From QYQD01 sp040754095 (GTDB lineage: Bacteria > Desulfobacterota > QYQD01): a stretch of DNA of 21,172 nt. Positions 1 to 6,675 of this stretch are shown piece by piece; the stretch's first letter is position 1; every line of letters starts with the position of its first letter. The position numbers were made by a program, and so were the translations under genes. The notes under the pieces are model-generated. The model was not told the DNA's origin. It worked only from the letters and a program-made list of their open reading frames with translations, and searched no databases. The DNA is taken from assembly GCA_040754095.1 (NCBI GenBank), contig JBFMFO010000033.1, positions 1-21,172 of the forward strand. The letters are read 5' to 3'.

Positions 1-70
1 TATCGTAGACCGCATGGCTCATTCGCTTTATAGTCATGCAGCATACTATACCAAACTCTTAAACAAAGGT

Positions 71-112
71 AACCCTTTCCTCCCCGTGCTCCCGCACGGG
101 GTATCCAGGGTT
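71..112. repeat. composite inverted repeat (hairpin) in non-coding DNA
   Basis: Positions 82-89 (CCCCGTGC) and 94-101 (GCACGGGG) form a perfect 8-bp stem with a TCCC loop. An outer pair, AACCCT at 71-76 and AGGGTT at 107-112, extends it across a 5x5 internal loop. There is no clean T-run after it, so it is not a standard terminator. The rest of 1-310 is AT-rich, and I see no supportable gene there. Confidence 0.5.
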
Positions 113-263
113 GTTCTTTCATGAAATCCAACTAAATATCAATTACATAAGCCAATAGCATAAAATCCGGAAGTCTATTTTTTATTGTAATTATCAGGGT
201 TCGAGAACTGCCGCCTTTTCCTACAAAAAATGCTCAAGCCATACACCATTTCCAGTGAGCCAA

Positions 264-282
264 AGGGGTCAGTCTGACCCCT
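264..282 (-). terminator. 19-bp perfect palindrome, possible terminator of the ParE-type module
   Basis: AGGGGTCAG (264-272) and CTGACCCCT (274-282) are perfect 9-bp arms around a single central T. The palindrome lies about 38 bp beyond the stop of the minus-strand toxin gene. On that strand it is followed by only a short TTT, so it may be a weak terminator or a dispersed palindromic repeat. Confidence 0.4.
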
Positions 283-319
283 CTGTCTCAGCGTCCGTCC
301 GCTTGAATGAATTGTTCGC

Positions 320-613
320 TTATTGGAGTCGATTTCTTATCCATGCAGGATCTCTTCGGCAGTCCAGTACAGCGTAGACCCTCACCTCATTTTCCTCGAT
401 ACGGTAATAGACGGCAAAAGGAAACCGTTTGGAAAGAAGACGGTGGTATTTGCCAAAATGGGTGCCATGTATACCCGCAAACAACCTAAGCGCTTCGATA
501 TCAGAAAAGAGGGACTCCAGGAAATAGCTTCCTACGCCCCTTTCTTGTGATTCGTAAAAATAAAAACCTTCCTTCAAATCTTCCCGCGCCGATTCAAGGA
601 TTCTTATTTTCAT
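320..613 (-). CDS. ParE/RelE-type toxin of a toxin-antitoxin module
   Basis: A 97-residue protein with the size and layout of the ParE/RelE toxin superfamily. It has an N-terminal strand (KIRILESAREDL), a helical hairpin rich in Glu and Tyr, then the strand-rich core FPFAVYYRIEENEVRVYAVL and a basic C-terminal segment CRRDPAWIRNRL. Family members are mRNA endonucleases or gyrase inhibitors; which applies here cannot be read from sequence. The start codon overlaps the stop of the upstream antitoxin gene as ATGA (613-610), so the pair is translationally coupled and cotranscribed. The gene order, antitoxin first, is usual for this class. Assignment to the superfamily is firm; the precise target is unknown. 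Confidence 0.85.
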   Translation of the reverse strand: MKIRILESAREDLKEGFYFYESQERGVGSYFLESLFSDIEALRLFAGIHGTHFGKYHRLLSKRFPFAVYYRIEENEVRVYAVLDCRRDPAWIRNRLQ

Positions 614-822
614 GAAATCGAATCCCGTATATCCTTCTTGGCCTGATCCCAGTCTATAAACTTGTCCTTGCCATCTCTCAGTCTCAGTTCTCTTTCTTTC
701 AAAATGTCTTCATGCCAAGAAGGTGAAGAGAAATCAGGAGCACTTCGGCATATGTCATCCCACAACATTTCCATTGCCTTAAGTTTTTCCTCTGTGGTCA
801 TTTCCCCTAGATTGAAAGTCAT
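610..822 (-). CDS. antitoxin of the addiction-module component family, partner of the ParE-type toxin
   Basis: A 70-residue acidic protein resembling the short addiction-module component antitoxins that accompany RelE/ParE toxins. The supporting segments are TTEEKLKAMEMLWDDI near the N-terminus, then SSPSWHEDILKEREL, and a C-terminal FIDWDQAKKDIRDSI. In this family the C-terminal part wraps the toxin. A purine-rich GGAAGGG lies a few bases upstream of the ATG at 822. It precedes the toxin gene with a 4-base overlap. I infer that it binds its own promoter together with the toxin; an imperfect palindrome and a -10-like TATAAT upstream are consistent with that. Confidence 0.8.
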   Translation of the reverse strand: MTFNLGEMTTEEKLKAMEMLWDDICRSAPDFSSPSWHEDILKERELRLRDGKDKFIDWDQAKKDIRDSIS

Positions 823-856
823 AGGTCCCTTCCTTTCTTATTGTTTTGAAGCAAAC

Positions 857-883
857 ATTATATATTTTATATCGACTCGACAT
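857..883 (-). promoter_or_regulatory. candidate promoter and operator of the ParE-type module
   Basis: On the minus strand a TATAAT box lies at 862-857, about 35 bp before the antitoxin start. Directly upstream, 869-883 is an imperfect 15-bp palindrome centred on TCGACTCGA. A matching -35 box is weak. The arrangement fits an autoregulated toxin-antitoxin promoter but is inferred. Confidence 0.4.
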
Positions 884-931
884 AAGCATGGCAACTTATT
901 ATCCGGCGGCACAGTGGAAGATTTGAAATTC

Positions 932-957
932 CCCGCAGTCCGCCCTGGGCAGACGGG
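932..957 (-). terminator. candidate terminator hairpin after brnTA
   Basis: GTC-c-GCCC (938-945) pairs with GGGC-a-GAC (947-954), and CCC at 932-934 can pair with GGG at 955-957. The hairpin lies 22 bp beyond the brnA stop on the minus strand. Only AATTTC follows it, so termination efficiency is uncertain. Confidence 0.35.
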
Positions 958-978
958 AAATGTCTTCATTATGCATGT

Positions 979-1212
979 TCAAGATACCTTTTCAAGACGC
1001 TCGGCTACCCAGACCTTGATGATGGATTGTCGAGGTACGCCCAGACGTTTCGCCTCTTTATCTAATAAGTGAATCATCCATAAGGGGAAATCTACATTTA
1101 CCCTTTTCTGCTCTTGCTCAGGTCTTCTTGCTTTTGACAAATCAAGATATTTAGAGATATCCTCTCCTTCATCAAATTTCTTTTCAATTTCTTTAGCCTT
1201 AATGGCTTTCAT
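979..1212 (-). CDS. brnA: BrnA/CopG-type antitoxin
   Basis: A 77-residue protein whose C-terminal half reads as a ribbon-helix-helix DNA-binding domain. The strand is KRVNVDFPLWMIHLLD, followed by EAKRLGVPRQSIIKVWVAERL. The N-terminal part is charged and probably binds the toxin. Ribbon-helix-helix antitoxins of BrnTA modules follow the toxin gene, as here. I start it at ATG 1212 rather than the in-frame TTG at 1221, because GGAGG sits about nine bases upstream of this ATG. The start lies 14 bases inside the end of brnT, which indicates translational coupling. It probably represses the brnT promoter by binding the palindrome at 1461-1476; that is inferred from family behaviour. Confidence 0.82.
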   Translation of the reverse strand: MKAIKAKEIEKKFDEGEDISKYLDLSKARRPEQEQKRVNVDFPLWMIHLLDKEAKRLGVPRQSIIKVWVAERLEKVS

Positions 1213-1462
1213 ATATATCAACCTCCTCTTTTCTCGAACGTCGCACCGAAATAATTCTTATTTTATCTCCCCTATAAGCTATAATCCCGGACCAATGCTT
1301 CTCTGAAATCCTCCCTATTACCAAAAATCTTGGTTCGTCACTTGTTGTTAAGGGAATCTCGATTAAATCAGGATCACCCCATAATTCCTGGGCCTCATAA
1401 AAATCCATCCCGTGTTTCTGCTTGTTGCTTTCACTTTTCTTGGGGTCAAACTCAAACTCCAT
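1199..1462 (-). CDS. brnT: BrnT-family ribonuclease toxin
   Basis: An 87-residue protein that closely fits the BrnT pattern. It opens with EFEFDPKKSESNKQKHG, has a central GDPDLIEIP, and ends with the family signature IRIISVRRSRKEEVDIYE. BrnT is a RelE-like ribonuclease neutralised by BrnA. The start at 1462 matches the family N-terminus. There is no Shine-Dalgarno sequence before it. A good promoter places the likely transcription start only about three bases upstream, so the message may be leaderless. The gene is followed by an overlapping brnA. The whole module reads away from the nif genes. Confidence 0.88.
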   Translation of the reverse strand: MEFEFDPKKSESNKQKHGMDFYEAQELWGDPDLIEIPLTTSDEPRFLVIGRISEKHWSGIIAYRGDKIRIISVRRSRKEEVDIYESH

Positions 1463-1499
1463 AGTATAATTACTATACCTTAAATATACCTGTAGTCAA
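1461..1499 (-). promoter_or_regulatory. brnT promoter with palindromic operator over the start codon
   Basis: Minus-strand TTGACT (1499-1494) and TATAGT (1477-1472) are separated by 16 bp, close to the sigma-70 consensus. ATAGTA (1461-1466) and TACTAT (1471-1476) form a perfect inverted repeat with a 4-base centre. It covers the -10 box, the start site and the first codon, as expected for BrnA autorepression. Confidence 0.65.
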
Positions 1500-1553
1500 T
1501 GATAATTTTGGCGCCAACACCTGACCCTATGGGAAACCGGGGCAATATTCCTA

Positions 1554-1592
1554 CCCCCCCTTTTCCAAAGGGGGGTGTGGGGGGATTCAGGG
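1554..1592. repeat. C-tract/G-tract intergenic repeat, copy 1
   Basis: CCCCCCTTT (1555-1563) and AAAGGGGGG (1567-1575) form 9-bp arms with a 3-base centre. A further G-rich stretch ending in GGGGGGATT follows. The same arrangement recurs at 20973-21005, so this is a dispersed intergenic repeat. Confidence 0.65.
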
Positions 1593-1738
1593 GGATTATT
1601 TCCATTGTCCTTTGTCCGCCGGATGCGGATGTGTGTTTCATTCCCATATAAAGACCGGTAGCTGCATACAGCAGACCTAGCGGGATGTCGGCTCTGCCGC
1701 GATTAGCCCTGCCCCGTAACTGCCTTTACTGCTATGCC

Positions 1739-1796
1739 CATCGGCTACAATATCGTAGGCTTGATCTTCCTTTCCTACCGATGAGTAGGATTTTTT
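1739..1796 (+). terminator. terminator-like hairpin with a competing upstream stem
   Basis: TCCTAC (1773-1778) and GTAGGA (1785-1790) form a 6-bp stem with a 6-base loop, followed directly by six T residues (1791-1796). CATCGG at 1739-1744 can instead pair with CCGATG at 1778-1783, which overlaps the terminator stem and loop. The two pairings exclude each other, as in an attenuator. The hairpin lies about 95 bp before the nifH promoter, so it may shield nif genes from upstream transcription or end a small RNA. I could not match it to a known riboswitch. Confidence 0.45.
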
Positions 1797-1814
1797 CCTC
1801 TTAAATCTGCGATA

Positions 1815-1841
1815 TAAAACATCCGGTCCCAATCTGTTTTA
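1815..1841 (+). promoter_or_regulatory. candidate activator-binding site upstream of nifH
   Basis: TAAAACA (1815-1821) and TGTTTTA (1835-1841) form a 7-bp inverted repeat with a 13-base spacer. It is centred roughly 90 bp before the likely nifH transcription start, in the range where sigma-54 enhancer proteins bind. It is not the classical NifA site TGT-N10-ACA. The right half contains TCCCAATCTGTTTT (1827-1840), which recurs with one mismatch before the PII gene. Confidence 0.4.
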
Positions 1842-1890
1842 ATTGTCCTTTCAAATAGTTATGCCCTATCCCTTCCGTCGCGCCCTGCCC

Positions 1891-1906
1891 TGGCATACCT
1901 CTTGAT
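1891..1906 (+). promoter_or_regulatory. sigma-54-like promoter of the nif operon
   Basis: TGGCAT-N5-TTGAT at 1891-1906 has the spacing of the sigma-54 -24/-12 consensus (TGGCAC-N5-TTGCW). It has one mismatch in the -24 box and an A in place of the conserved C in the -12 box. Transcription would start near 1917, leaving a leader of about 64 bases before nifH. Sigma-54 control is known for nif operons in proteobacteria. Confidence 0.5.
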
Positions 1907-1980
1907 ATTACGAGATACCAAAACAGTTGGATATGAGGTCGGGAATAAGAACCTGTATTCAATACAAGGAGGGAAGCCAC

Positions 1981-2805
1981 ATGAGAAAGGTTGCTATCTA
2001 TGGCAAGGGGGGTATCGGTAAATCGACGACCACCCAAAACACGGTTGCCGGGCTGGTAGAAATGAGAAAGAAGGTGATGGTGGTCGGATGTGACCCCAAA
2101 GCCGATTCAACCCGTCTGCTTTTAGGGGGGATGGCTCAGAAAAGCGTTCTGGATACCCTCCGTGAAGAGGGCGAGGACGTAGACCTTGAAGACGTCCGCA
2201 AAGAGGGATTCAGCGGGACTCTTTGCGTGGAATCCGGCGGACCCGAACCCGGGGTGGGATGCGCCGGCCGCGGTATTATCACTTCCATCAATCTTCTTGA
2301 GTCCCTCGGGGCCTATGAAGAAAGCGAGGCCCTTGATTACGTCTTCTACGATGTACTGGGTGACGTGGTATGCGGCGGCTTTGCCATGCCGATCCGCGAA
2401 GGGAAGGCCCAGGAAATCTACATCGTTTGCTCCGGTGAGATGATGGCCATGTACGCGGCGAACAACATCTGCAAGGGGGTCAAAAAGTACGCTGATTCCG
2501 GTGGCGTACGCCTGGGAGGGCTTATCTGTAATAGTCGGAAAGTGGAAAATGAGGAGGCTATGATCCGGGAATTTGCCAAACGGCTGGGGACGCAAATGAT
2601 CTACTTTGTTCCCCGTGACAACATGGTCCAGAAGGCAGAGATCCACAGGAAGACGGTAATTGAATATGAGCCGGAAGCTGAACAGGCCGGCCATTACCGG
2701 AATCTGGCCAAGGCGATTAACGAAAACGATATGTTTGTCACCCCCACGCCCATGCCCATGAATGATCTGGAAAAGCTCCTCATGGACTTCGGCCTGATGG
2801 ATTAA
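1981..2805 (+). CDS. nifH: nitrogenase iron protein NifH (dinitrogenase reductase)
   Basis: A 274-residue Fe protein, the ATP-driven electron donor to NifDK in the cytoplasm; homologous Fe protein is also needed for cofactor maturation. The P-loop GKGGIGKS is at residues 8-15, and DPKADST marks switch I at 38-44. Cys94 (GVGCAGRG) and Cys131 (DVVCGGFA) are the expected ligands of the [4Fe-4S] cluster bridging the dimer. Arg97 lies at the position ADP-ribosylated by DraT in some diazotrophs. I use ATG 1981 because AGGAGGG (1967-1973) precedes it and the protein then begins MRKVAIYGKGG, as in the family; an in-frame TTG at 1927 is not credible. It is the first gene of the nif operon, followed after 49 bp by nifI1. 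Confidence 0.98.
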   Translation: MRKVAIYGKGGIGKSTTTQNTVAGLVEMRKKVMVVGCDPKADSTRLLLGGMAQKSVLDTLREEGEDVDLEDVRKEGFSGTLCVESGGPEPGVGCAGRGIITSINLLESLGAYEESEALDYVFYDVLGDVVCGGFAMPIREGKAQEIYIVCSGEMMAMYAANNICKGVKKYADSGGVRLGGLICNSRKVENEEAMIREFAKRLGTQMIYFVPRDNMVQKAEIHRKTVIEYEPEAEQAGHYRNLAKAINENDMFVTPTPMPMNDLEKLLMDFGLMD

Positions 2806-2854
2806 GCTTCTGAAAGATAAACGCTAATCAATACCAACTAAAAGGAGAAGAAAG

Positions 2855-3181
2855 ATGATTATGGTTCGGGCCATTGTAAGACCTGAAAAAAGCGCGGAAG
2901 TGATGAAGGCCCTCCTTGATGCCGGGTACCCCGCGGTTACGAAGATCGAGGTGGCGGGGCGCGGCAAGCAGAGAGGTCTCAAACTGGGGCAGGTAGTCTA
3001 TGACGAGCTGCCCAAGGACATGCTTATGGTGGTGGTCCCTGATGCGGACGGAGAATTCGTGATAAGGGCCATTTTGGAGAGTGCCCGCACCGGGGAAAGC
3101 GGCGCTTTCGGAGACGGCAAAATTTTTGTCTCCCCTGTGGAAGAAGTATACACCGTCAGTGCCGGTATAAAAGAGGCTTGA
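2855..3181 (+). CDS. nifI1: PII-family nitrogenase regulator NifI1
   Basis: A 108-residue PII-like protein placed between nifH and nifD, the diagnostic position of NifI1 in archaea, clostridia and deltaproteobacteria. It has the ferredoxin-like PII fold (MVRAIVRPEKSAEVMKALLD at the start, FGDGKIFVSPVEEVYTV at the end). Its T-loop (GRGKQRGLKLGQVVYDELPK, residues 35-54) lacks the uridylylated Tyr of GlnB. In studied systems NifI1 and NifI2 form a complex that binds NifDK and blocks activity when ammonium rises, with 2-oxoglutarate and ATP relieving the block. AGGAG at 2843-2847 supports the start at 2855. NifI2 begins 12 bp after its stop, so the pair is cotranscribed. Confidence 0.95.
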   Translation: MIMVRAIVRPEKSAEVMKALLDAGYPAVTKIEVAGRGKQRGLKLGQVVYDELPKDMLMVVVPDADGEFVIRAILESARTGESGAFGDGKIFVSPVEEVYTVSAGIKEA

Positions 3182-3193
3182 GGAGGCGGAACA

Positions 3194-3595
3194 ATGAAAG
3201 AAGTCATGGCTATTATCAGGATAAATAAGATCAACCCCACAAAACAGGCCCTGGTAGACGCGGGGTTCCCCGCATTCACGGCCATCAAGGGGGTGGGCCG
3301 AGGGAGACGTCCGGTAAACTTCGAAATCTTGCAAGCTATGAATATGAATGAAAATCCTTCTGACAGTGTAGAGGTACTCCCCACCCTCTCCCAGGGTGGA
3401 CGACTCATACCCAAGAGAATTATAAGCCTGATAGTCCCGGATGAAACCGTCTCGGACGTGATTCAAAACATCATAAAAGTCAACAAAACCGGCAACCCCG
3501 GCGATGGAAAAATTTTTGTCATGCCTATAGACGATGTGGTCCGGGTTCGAACGGGAGAAACTGGTGCAAAAGCTATCGACGAAATGACCGGATAA
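3194..3595 (+). CDS. nifI2: PII-family nitrogenase regulator NifI2
   Basis: A 133-residue PII-like protein, longer than NifI1 because of an extended T-loop (about residues 36-76). The conserved framework is MKEVMAIIRINKINPTKQAL at the N-terminus and GNPGDGKIFVMPIDDVVRVR near the C-terminus. NifI2 is known as the partner of NifI1 in 2-oxoglutarate-responsive inhibition of nitrogenase; the long T-loop is thought to reach the NifDK surface. A GAGGAGG ribosome site precedes the ATG, and nifD follows 14 bp after the stop with its own GGAGGAGG. Its place before nifD supports direct post-translational control of this nitrogenase. Confidence 0.95.
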   Translation: MKEVMAIIRINKINPTKQALVDAGFPAFTAIKGVGRGRRPVNFEILQAMNMNENPSDSVEVLPTLSQGGRLIPKRIISLIVPDETVSDVIQNIIKVNKTGNPGDGKIFVMPIDDVVRVRTGETGAKAIDEMTG

Positions 3596-3609
3596 GGAGG
3601 AGGGCTATA

Positions 3610-5229
3610 ATGCCTAGATTAAAATCGGCTCCGGCCGTAGATCTTGATGAATTTGTAGAAAAGGTGATCGGCCTATACCCGGCCAAGGTAGCCAAAAAAC
3701 GACGGAAACACATCATAGTCCGGGAACCGTCCGAGGAGCAGCAGATTGAGGCCAACGTACGCACCGTTCCCGGGATCATTACCCAGCGCGGCTGCTGTTA
3801 TGCCGGGTGCAAGGGCGTAGTCATCGGCCCTATCGGAGACATGATTCATATCACTCATGGCCCCATCGGCTGCGGCTTTTATTCCTGGCTCACCCGACGC
3901 AACTTTTTCAGGCCCCGGGAGGACGGCCATAACTTTGCCGCGTACTGCTTTTCCACGGATATGCAGGACGAAGACATCATCTTCGGCGGCGAGAAGAAGC
4001 TCCGGGCGGCCGTGGAAGAGGCTTACAAGATACTTAAACCCAAGGCGATCAGTATTCATGCCACCTGCCCGGTGGGACTCATCGGCGACGATATTCAGAC
4101 CGTGGCCCGCGAGATGAGCGCAAAACTCGGCATATCGGTGCTGGCATTCAACTGCGAGGGCTACAAAGGGGTAACACAATCAGCCGGCCATCATATCGCC
4201 AATAATAATCTGTTTAAACAAGTGGTCGGGCGCGATGACGTCCCGCAGGACGGTTTTACGGTCAACATCCTCGGCGAATACAACATCGGGGGCGATGCCT
4301 GGGAAATAGAACGCGTTTTCGACAAATGTGGCATAAAGGTGCTATCCACCTTCAGCGGCAATGGCTCTATAGACGAAATGCGCATGTCCCACATGGCCGA
4401 TCTGAACCTAGTAATGTGCCACCGCTCCATAAACTACATGGCCGACATGATGGAGAAAAGGTTCGGAATCCCCTGGATTAAGGTGAACTTCATCGGGATC
4501 AAGGCCATGGCCAAGTCCCTGCGCAAGATCGCCAAGTTCCTTGATCAACCCGATTTCTCCGCTCGTGTGGAGGGGGTTATCGCGGAGGAAACGGCCGAGG
4601 CCGAAGCAGGAATTGCACCCTACCGCGAACGCCTGAAAGGGAAGACCGCGGCCCTGTTTGTAGGTGGTTCACGAGCGCACCACTATCAGGACCTGTTCCG
4701 TGATCTGGGAATGGAACCGTCTGTTGCCGGATACGAATTCGCACATCGGGATGACTACGAGGGCAGAAAAGTGCTTCCGACGTTAAAGGTCGATGCCGAC
4801 AGCAGAAATATCGAAGAGCTTCATATAGAACCCGACCCCGAGCGGTACCGCCCCCGAAAAGAACCTGCCGCCCTGGAAGGGCTGAAGAATGAGGGCATAA
4901 TCGATAGTTACGACGGGATGTGGCCGGACATGGTAGCAGGCACCCTGGCCATAGATGACATCAGCCACATTGAACTGGAAATGCTTATTAAGCGGCTCAA
5001 ACCGGATATCATCTGCTCGGGCATAAAGGACAAGTATGTGATTGAGAAGTTCGGTGTGCCCTCTAAACAGCTCCATAACTACGATTACAGCGGACCATAC
5101 GCCGGCTTCAGGGGCGCGGTTAACTTCGCACGCGAGATAGATATGATGATCAATAACCCGGCCTGGAAACTTCTCAAGGCCCCCTGGGAAACCGGCCCTA
5201 TTCTAATGGCTGAACTGGGGAAAAAATAG
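3610..5229 (+). CDS. nifD: nitrogenase MoFe protein alpha chain NifD
   Basis: A 539-residue alpha subunit that carries the FeMo-cofactor and half of the P-cluster. Conserved residues are in place. Cys62, Cys88 (GPIGCGF) and Cys153 (HATCPVG) are P-cluster ligands. Val70, Gln190 and His194 (GVTQSAGHH) line the active site. Cys270 (NLVMCHRS) and His489 (KQLHNYDY) are the cofactor ligands. A stretch of about 55-60 residues near 393-452 is absent from Azotobacter-type NifD but present in the Clostridium pasteurianum type, which also shares GPYAGFRG. This marks the enzyme as the group II/III anaerobe type of Mo nitrogenase. The cofactor ligands and the nifE, nifN and nifB genes alongside favour Mo over V or Fe-only, and there is no anfG or vnfG. 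A strong GGAGGAGG precedes the start. Confidence 0.98.
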   Translation: MPRLKSAPAVDLDEFVEKVIGLYPAKVAKKRRKHIIVREPSEEQQIEANVRTVPGIITQRGCCYAGCKGVVIGPIGDMIHITHGPIGCGFYSWLTRRNFFRPREDGHNFAAYCFSTDMQDEDIIFGGEKKLRAAVEEAYKILKPKAISIHATCPVGLIGDDIQTVAREMSAKLGISVLAFNCEGYKGVTQSAGHHIANNNLFKQVVGRDDVPQDGFTVNILGEYNIGGDAWEIERVFDKCGIKVLSTFSGNGSIDEMRMSHMADLNLVMCHRSINYMADMMEKRFGIPWIKVNFIGIKAMAKSLRKIAKFLDQPDFSARVEGVIAEETAEAEAGIAPYRERLKGKTAALFVGGSRAHHYQDLFRDLGMEPSVAGYEFAHRDDYEGRKVLPTLKVDADSRNIEELHIEPDPERYRPRKEPAALEGLKNEGIIDSYDGMWPDMVAGTLAIDDISHIELEMLIKRLKPDIICSGIKDKYVIEKFGVPSKQLHNYDYSGPYAGFRGAVNFAREIDMMINNPAWKLLKAPWETGPILMAELGKK

Positions 5230-5292
5230 GAATCGGACCGACCCGAAAACCACAACTCGAAACTCGCAACTAATGTAACAGGAGAAGAGTCC

Positions 5293-6666
5293 ATGTTAAA
5301 CCATACACCAAAGGAACTAATGGAAAGAAAGGCCCTTCGGATCAACCCGGCCAAGACCTGCCAGCCTATCGGCGCCATGTATGCGGCTCTTGGCATTCAC
5401 GGCTGCCTTCCCCATAGCCATGGCAGTCAGGGTTGCTGTTCGTATCATCGCAGCCACCTGACCCGCCACTATAAGGAACCGGTTATGGCTTCGACCAGCT
5501 CATTTACTGAAGGGGCCTCGGTATTTGGGGGAGCGCCGAATCTCCGGCAGGCATTGAAGACAATCTTCACAGTCTATAAACCGGATGTCGTGGCAGTCCA
5601 TACCACCTGCCTTTCGGAGACGATCGGCGATGATATCCCGACTATCGTCAAGAAGTCAGCAGAGGACGGGATTATCCCTCAGGGCAAATGGGTCATTCAT
5701 ACCAATACACCAAGCTATGTCGGTTCGCATGTCACCGGTTTTTCCAATATGGTGGCGGGGATGGTCAACTATTTCCCTCAAAAGGGCGATGCCATTACCG
5801 GCCAGGTCAATGTCATTCCCGGCTATGTTGAGCCGTCGGACATGCGCGAGATCAAACGCATACTGAAGGAAATGGGTATAAACGGAATTGTATTCCCGGA
5901 TACCTCGGACGTCCTGGACACTCCCCAGACAGGTGAGTATCAGTTGTTCCCCAAGGGGGGCACCCTGATTTCGGACCTTATGAGTATCGGAAGGAGCGAA
6001 ATCACTCTGGCGCTCGGAACTTTTGCCTCCCAGCAGGCAGCGACACTGCTGGAGCACAAGCACGGCGTGCCGTTTACGATCCTTGATCTCCCGATAGGAG
6101 TCTCGGCGACCGACCGCTTGGTGCAGACGCTTATGGAGGCGACCGGAAAGAAACCTACCGATGAAATGATGCACGATCGAGGCCGACTGGTGGATATCAT
6201 TACCGACTACCAGCATTACCTTTATGGGAAGAAGGTCGCTCTTTTCGGCGACCCCGACCAGCTGATCGCCCTGACCGAATTTCTTAAAGGCGCCGGCATG
6301 CGGCCCAAATACGTAATTACCGGGACCCGGGGCGTGCGTTTTGAAAAGAGGGTTACTTCCATTCTCAAAGACTGGGATCCTGACGCAGTGGTCAAGGCGA
6401 ATGATGACCTGTTCCACCTTCACCAGCTCATAAAAAATGACCCCGTGGACCTGATCATCGGGAGCACTTACGGGAAATATATCGCCCGGGCAGAGGATAT
6501 TCCCCTGGTCCGCTTCGGCTTTCCGATTATGGACCGGGTTGGGCACAGCTATTTCCCGACCGTTGGGTATCGCGGCGGGATTTACTTGTTGATGAATATA
6601 ATCAATACGCTGCTCGAGCGCAAAGATAGGGATGACCCTGAAGAGCGTTTTGAGCTTGTTATGTAA
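5293..6666 (+). CDS. nifK: nitrogenase MoFe protein beta chain NifK
   Basis: A 457-residue beta subunit, partner of NifD. P-cluster ligands are seen at Cys23 (AKTCQPIGA), Cys48 (HGSQGCCS) and Cys106 (HTTCLSETIGDD). The Ser-bearing loop NTPSYVGSH, which touches the oxidised P-cluster in Azotobacter, is present. It lacks the N-terminal extension of about 50 residues found in Azotobacter NifK; the short form goes with the long-insert NifD. AGGAGAAG lies before the ATG. A 63-bp gap after nifD contains simple CAACTCG/AAACTCG-like repeats and no gene. nifE starts 9 bp after its stop. Confidence 0.97.
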   Translation: MLNHTPKELMERKALRINPAKTCQPIGAMYAALGIHGCLPHSHGSQGCCSYHRSHLTRHYKEPVMASTSSFTEGASVFGGAPNLRQALKTIFTVYKPDVVAVHTTCLSETIGDDIPTIVKKSAEDGIIPQGKWVIHTNTPSYVGSHVTGFSNMVAGMVNYFPQKGDAITGQVNVIPGYVEPSDMREIKRILKEMGINGIVFPDTSDVLDTPQTGEYQLFPKGGTLISDLMSIGRSEITLALGTFASQQAATLLEHKHGVPFTILDLPIGVSATDRLVQTLMEATGKKPTDEMMHDRGRLVDIITDYQHYLYGKKVALFGDPDQLIALTEFLKGAGMRPKYVITGTRGVRFEKRVTSILKDWDPDAVVKANDDLFHLHQLIKNDPVDLIIGSTYGKYIARAEDIPLVRFGFPIMDRVGHSYFPTVGYRGGIYLLMNIINTLLERKDRDDPEERFELVM

Positions 6667-6675
6667 GAGGAATCC

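Noticed and set aside
2..124. Open frame entering from the left edge of the window, 40 codons to TGA at 122-124, possibly the end of an upstream gene
   Set aside because: It runs through a strong GC hairpin at 82-101, resembles no family I recognise, and has no visible start; too short to support.
1801..2037. Minus-strand frame overlapping the nifH promoter and 5' end
   Set aside because: It overlaps the conserved nifH start and promoter, has no ribosome site, and its peptide resembles nothing known.
3610..6666. Possibility that the nitrogenase is a vanadium or iron-only type
   Set aside because: There is no anfG/vnfG between D and K, nifE, nifN and nifB are adjacent, and the sequence pattern matches Clostridium-type NifD.
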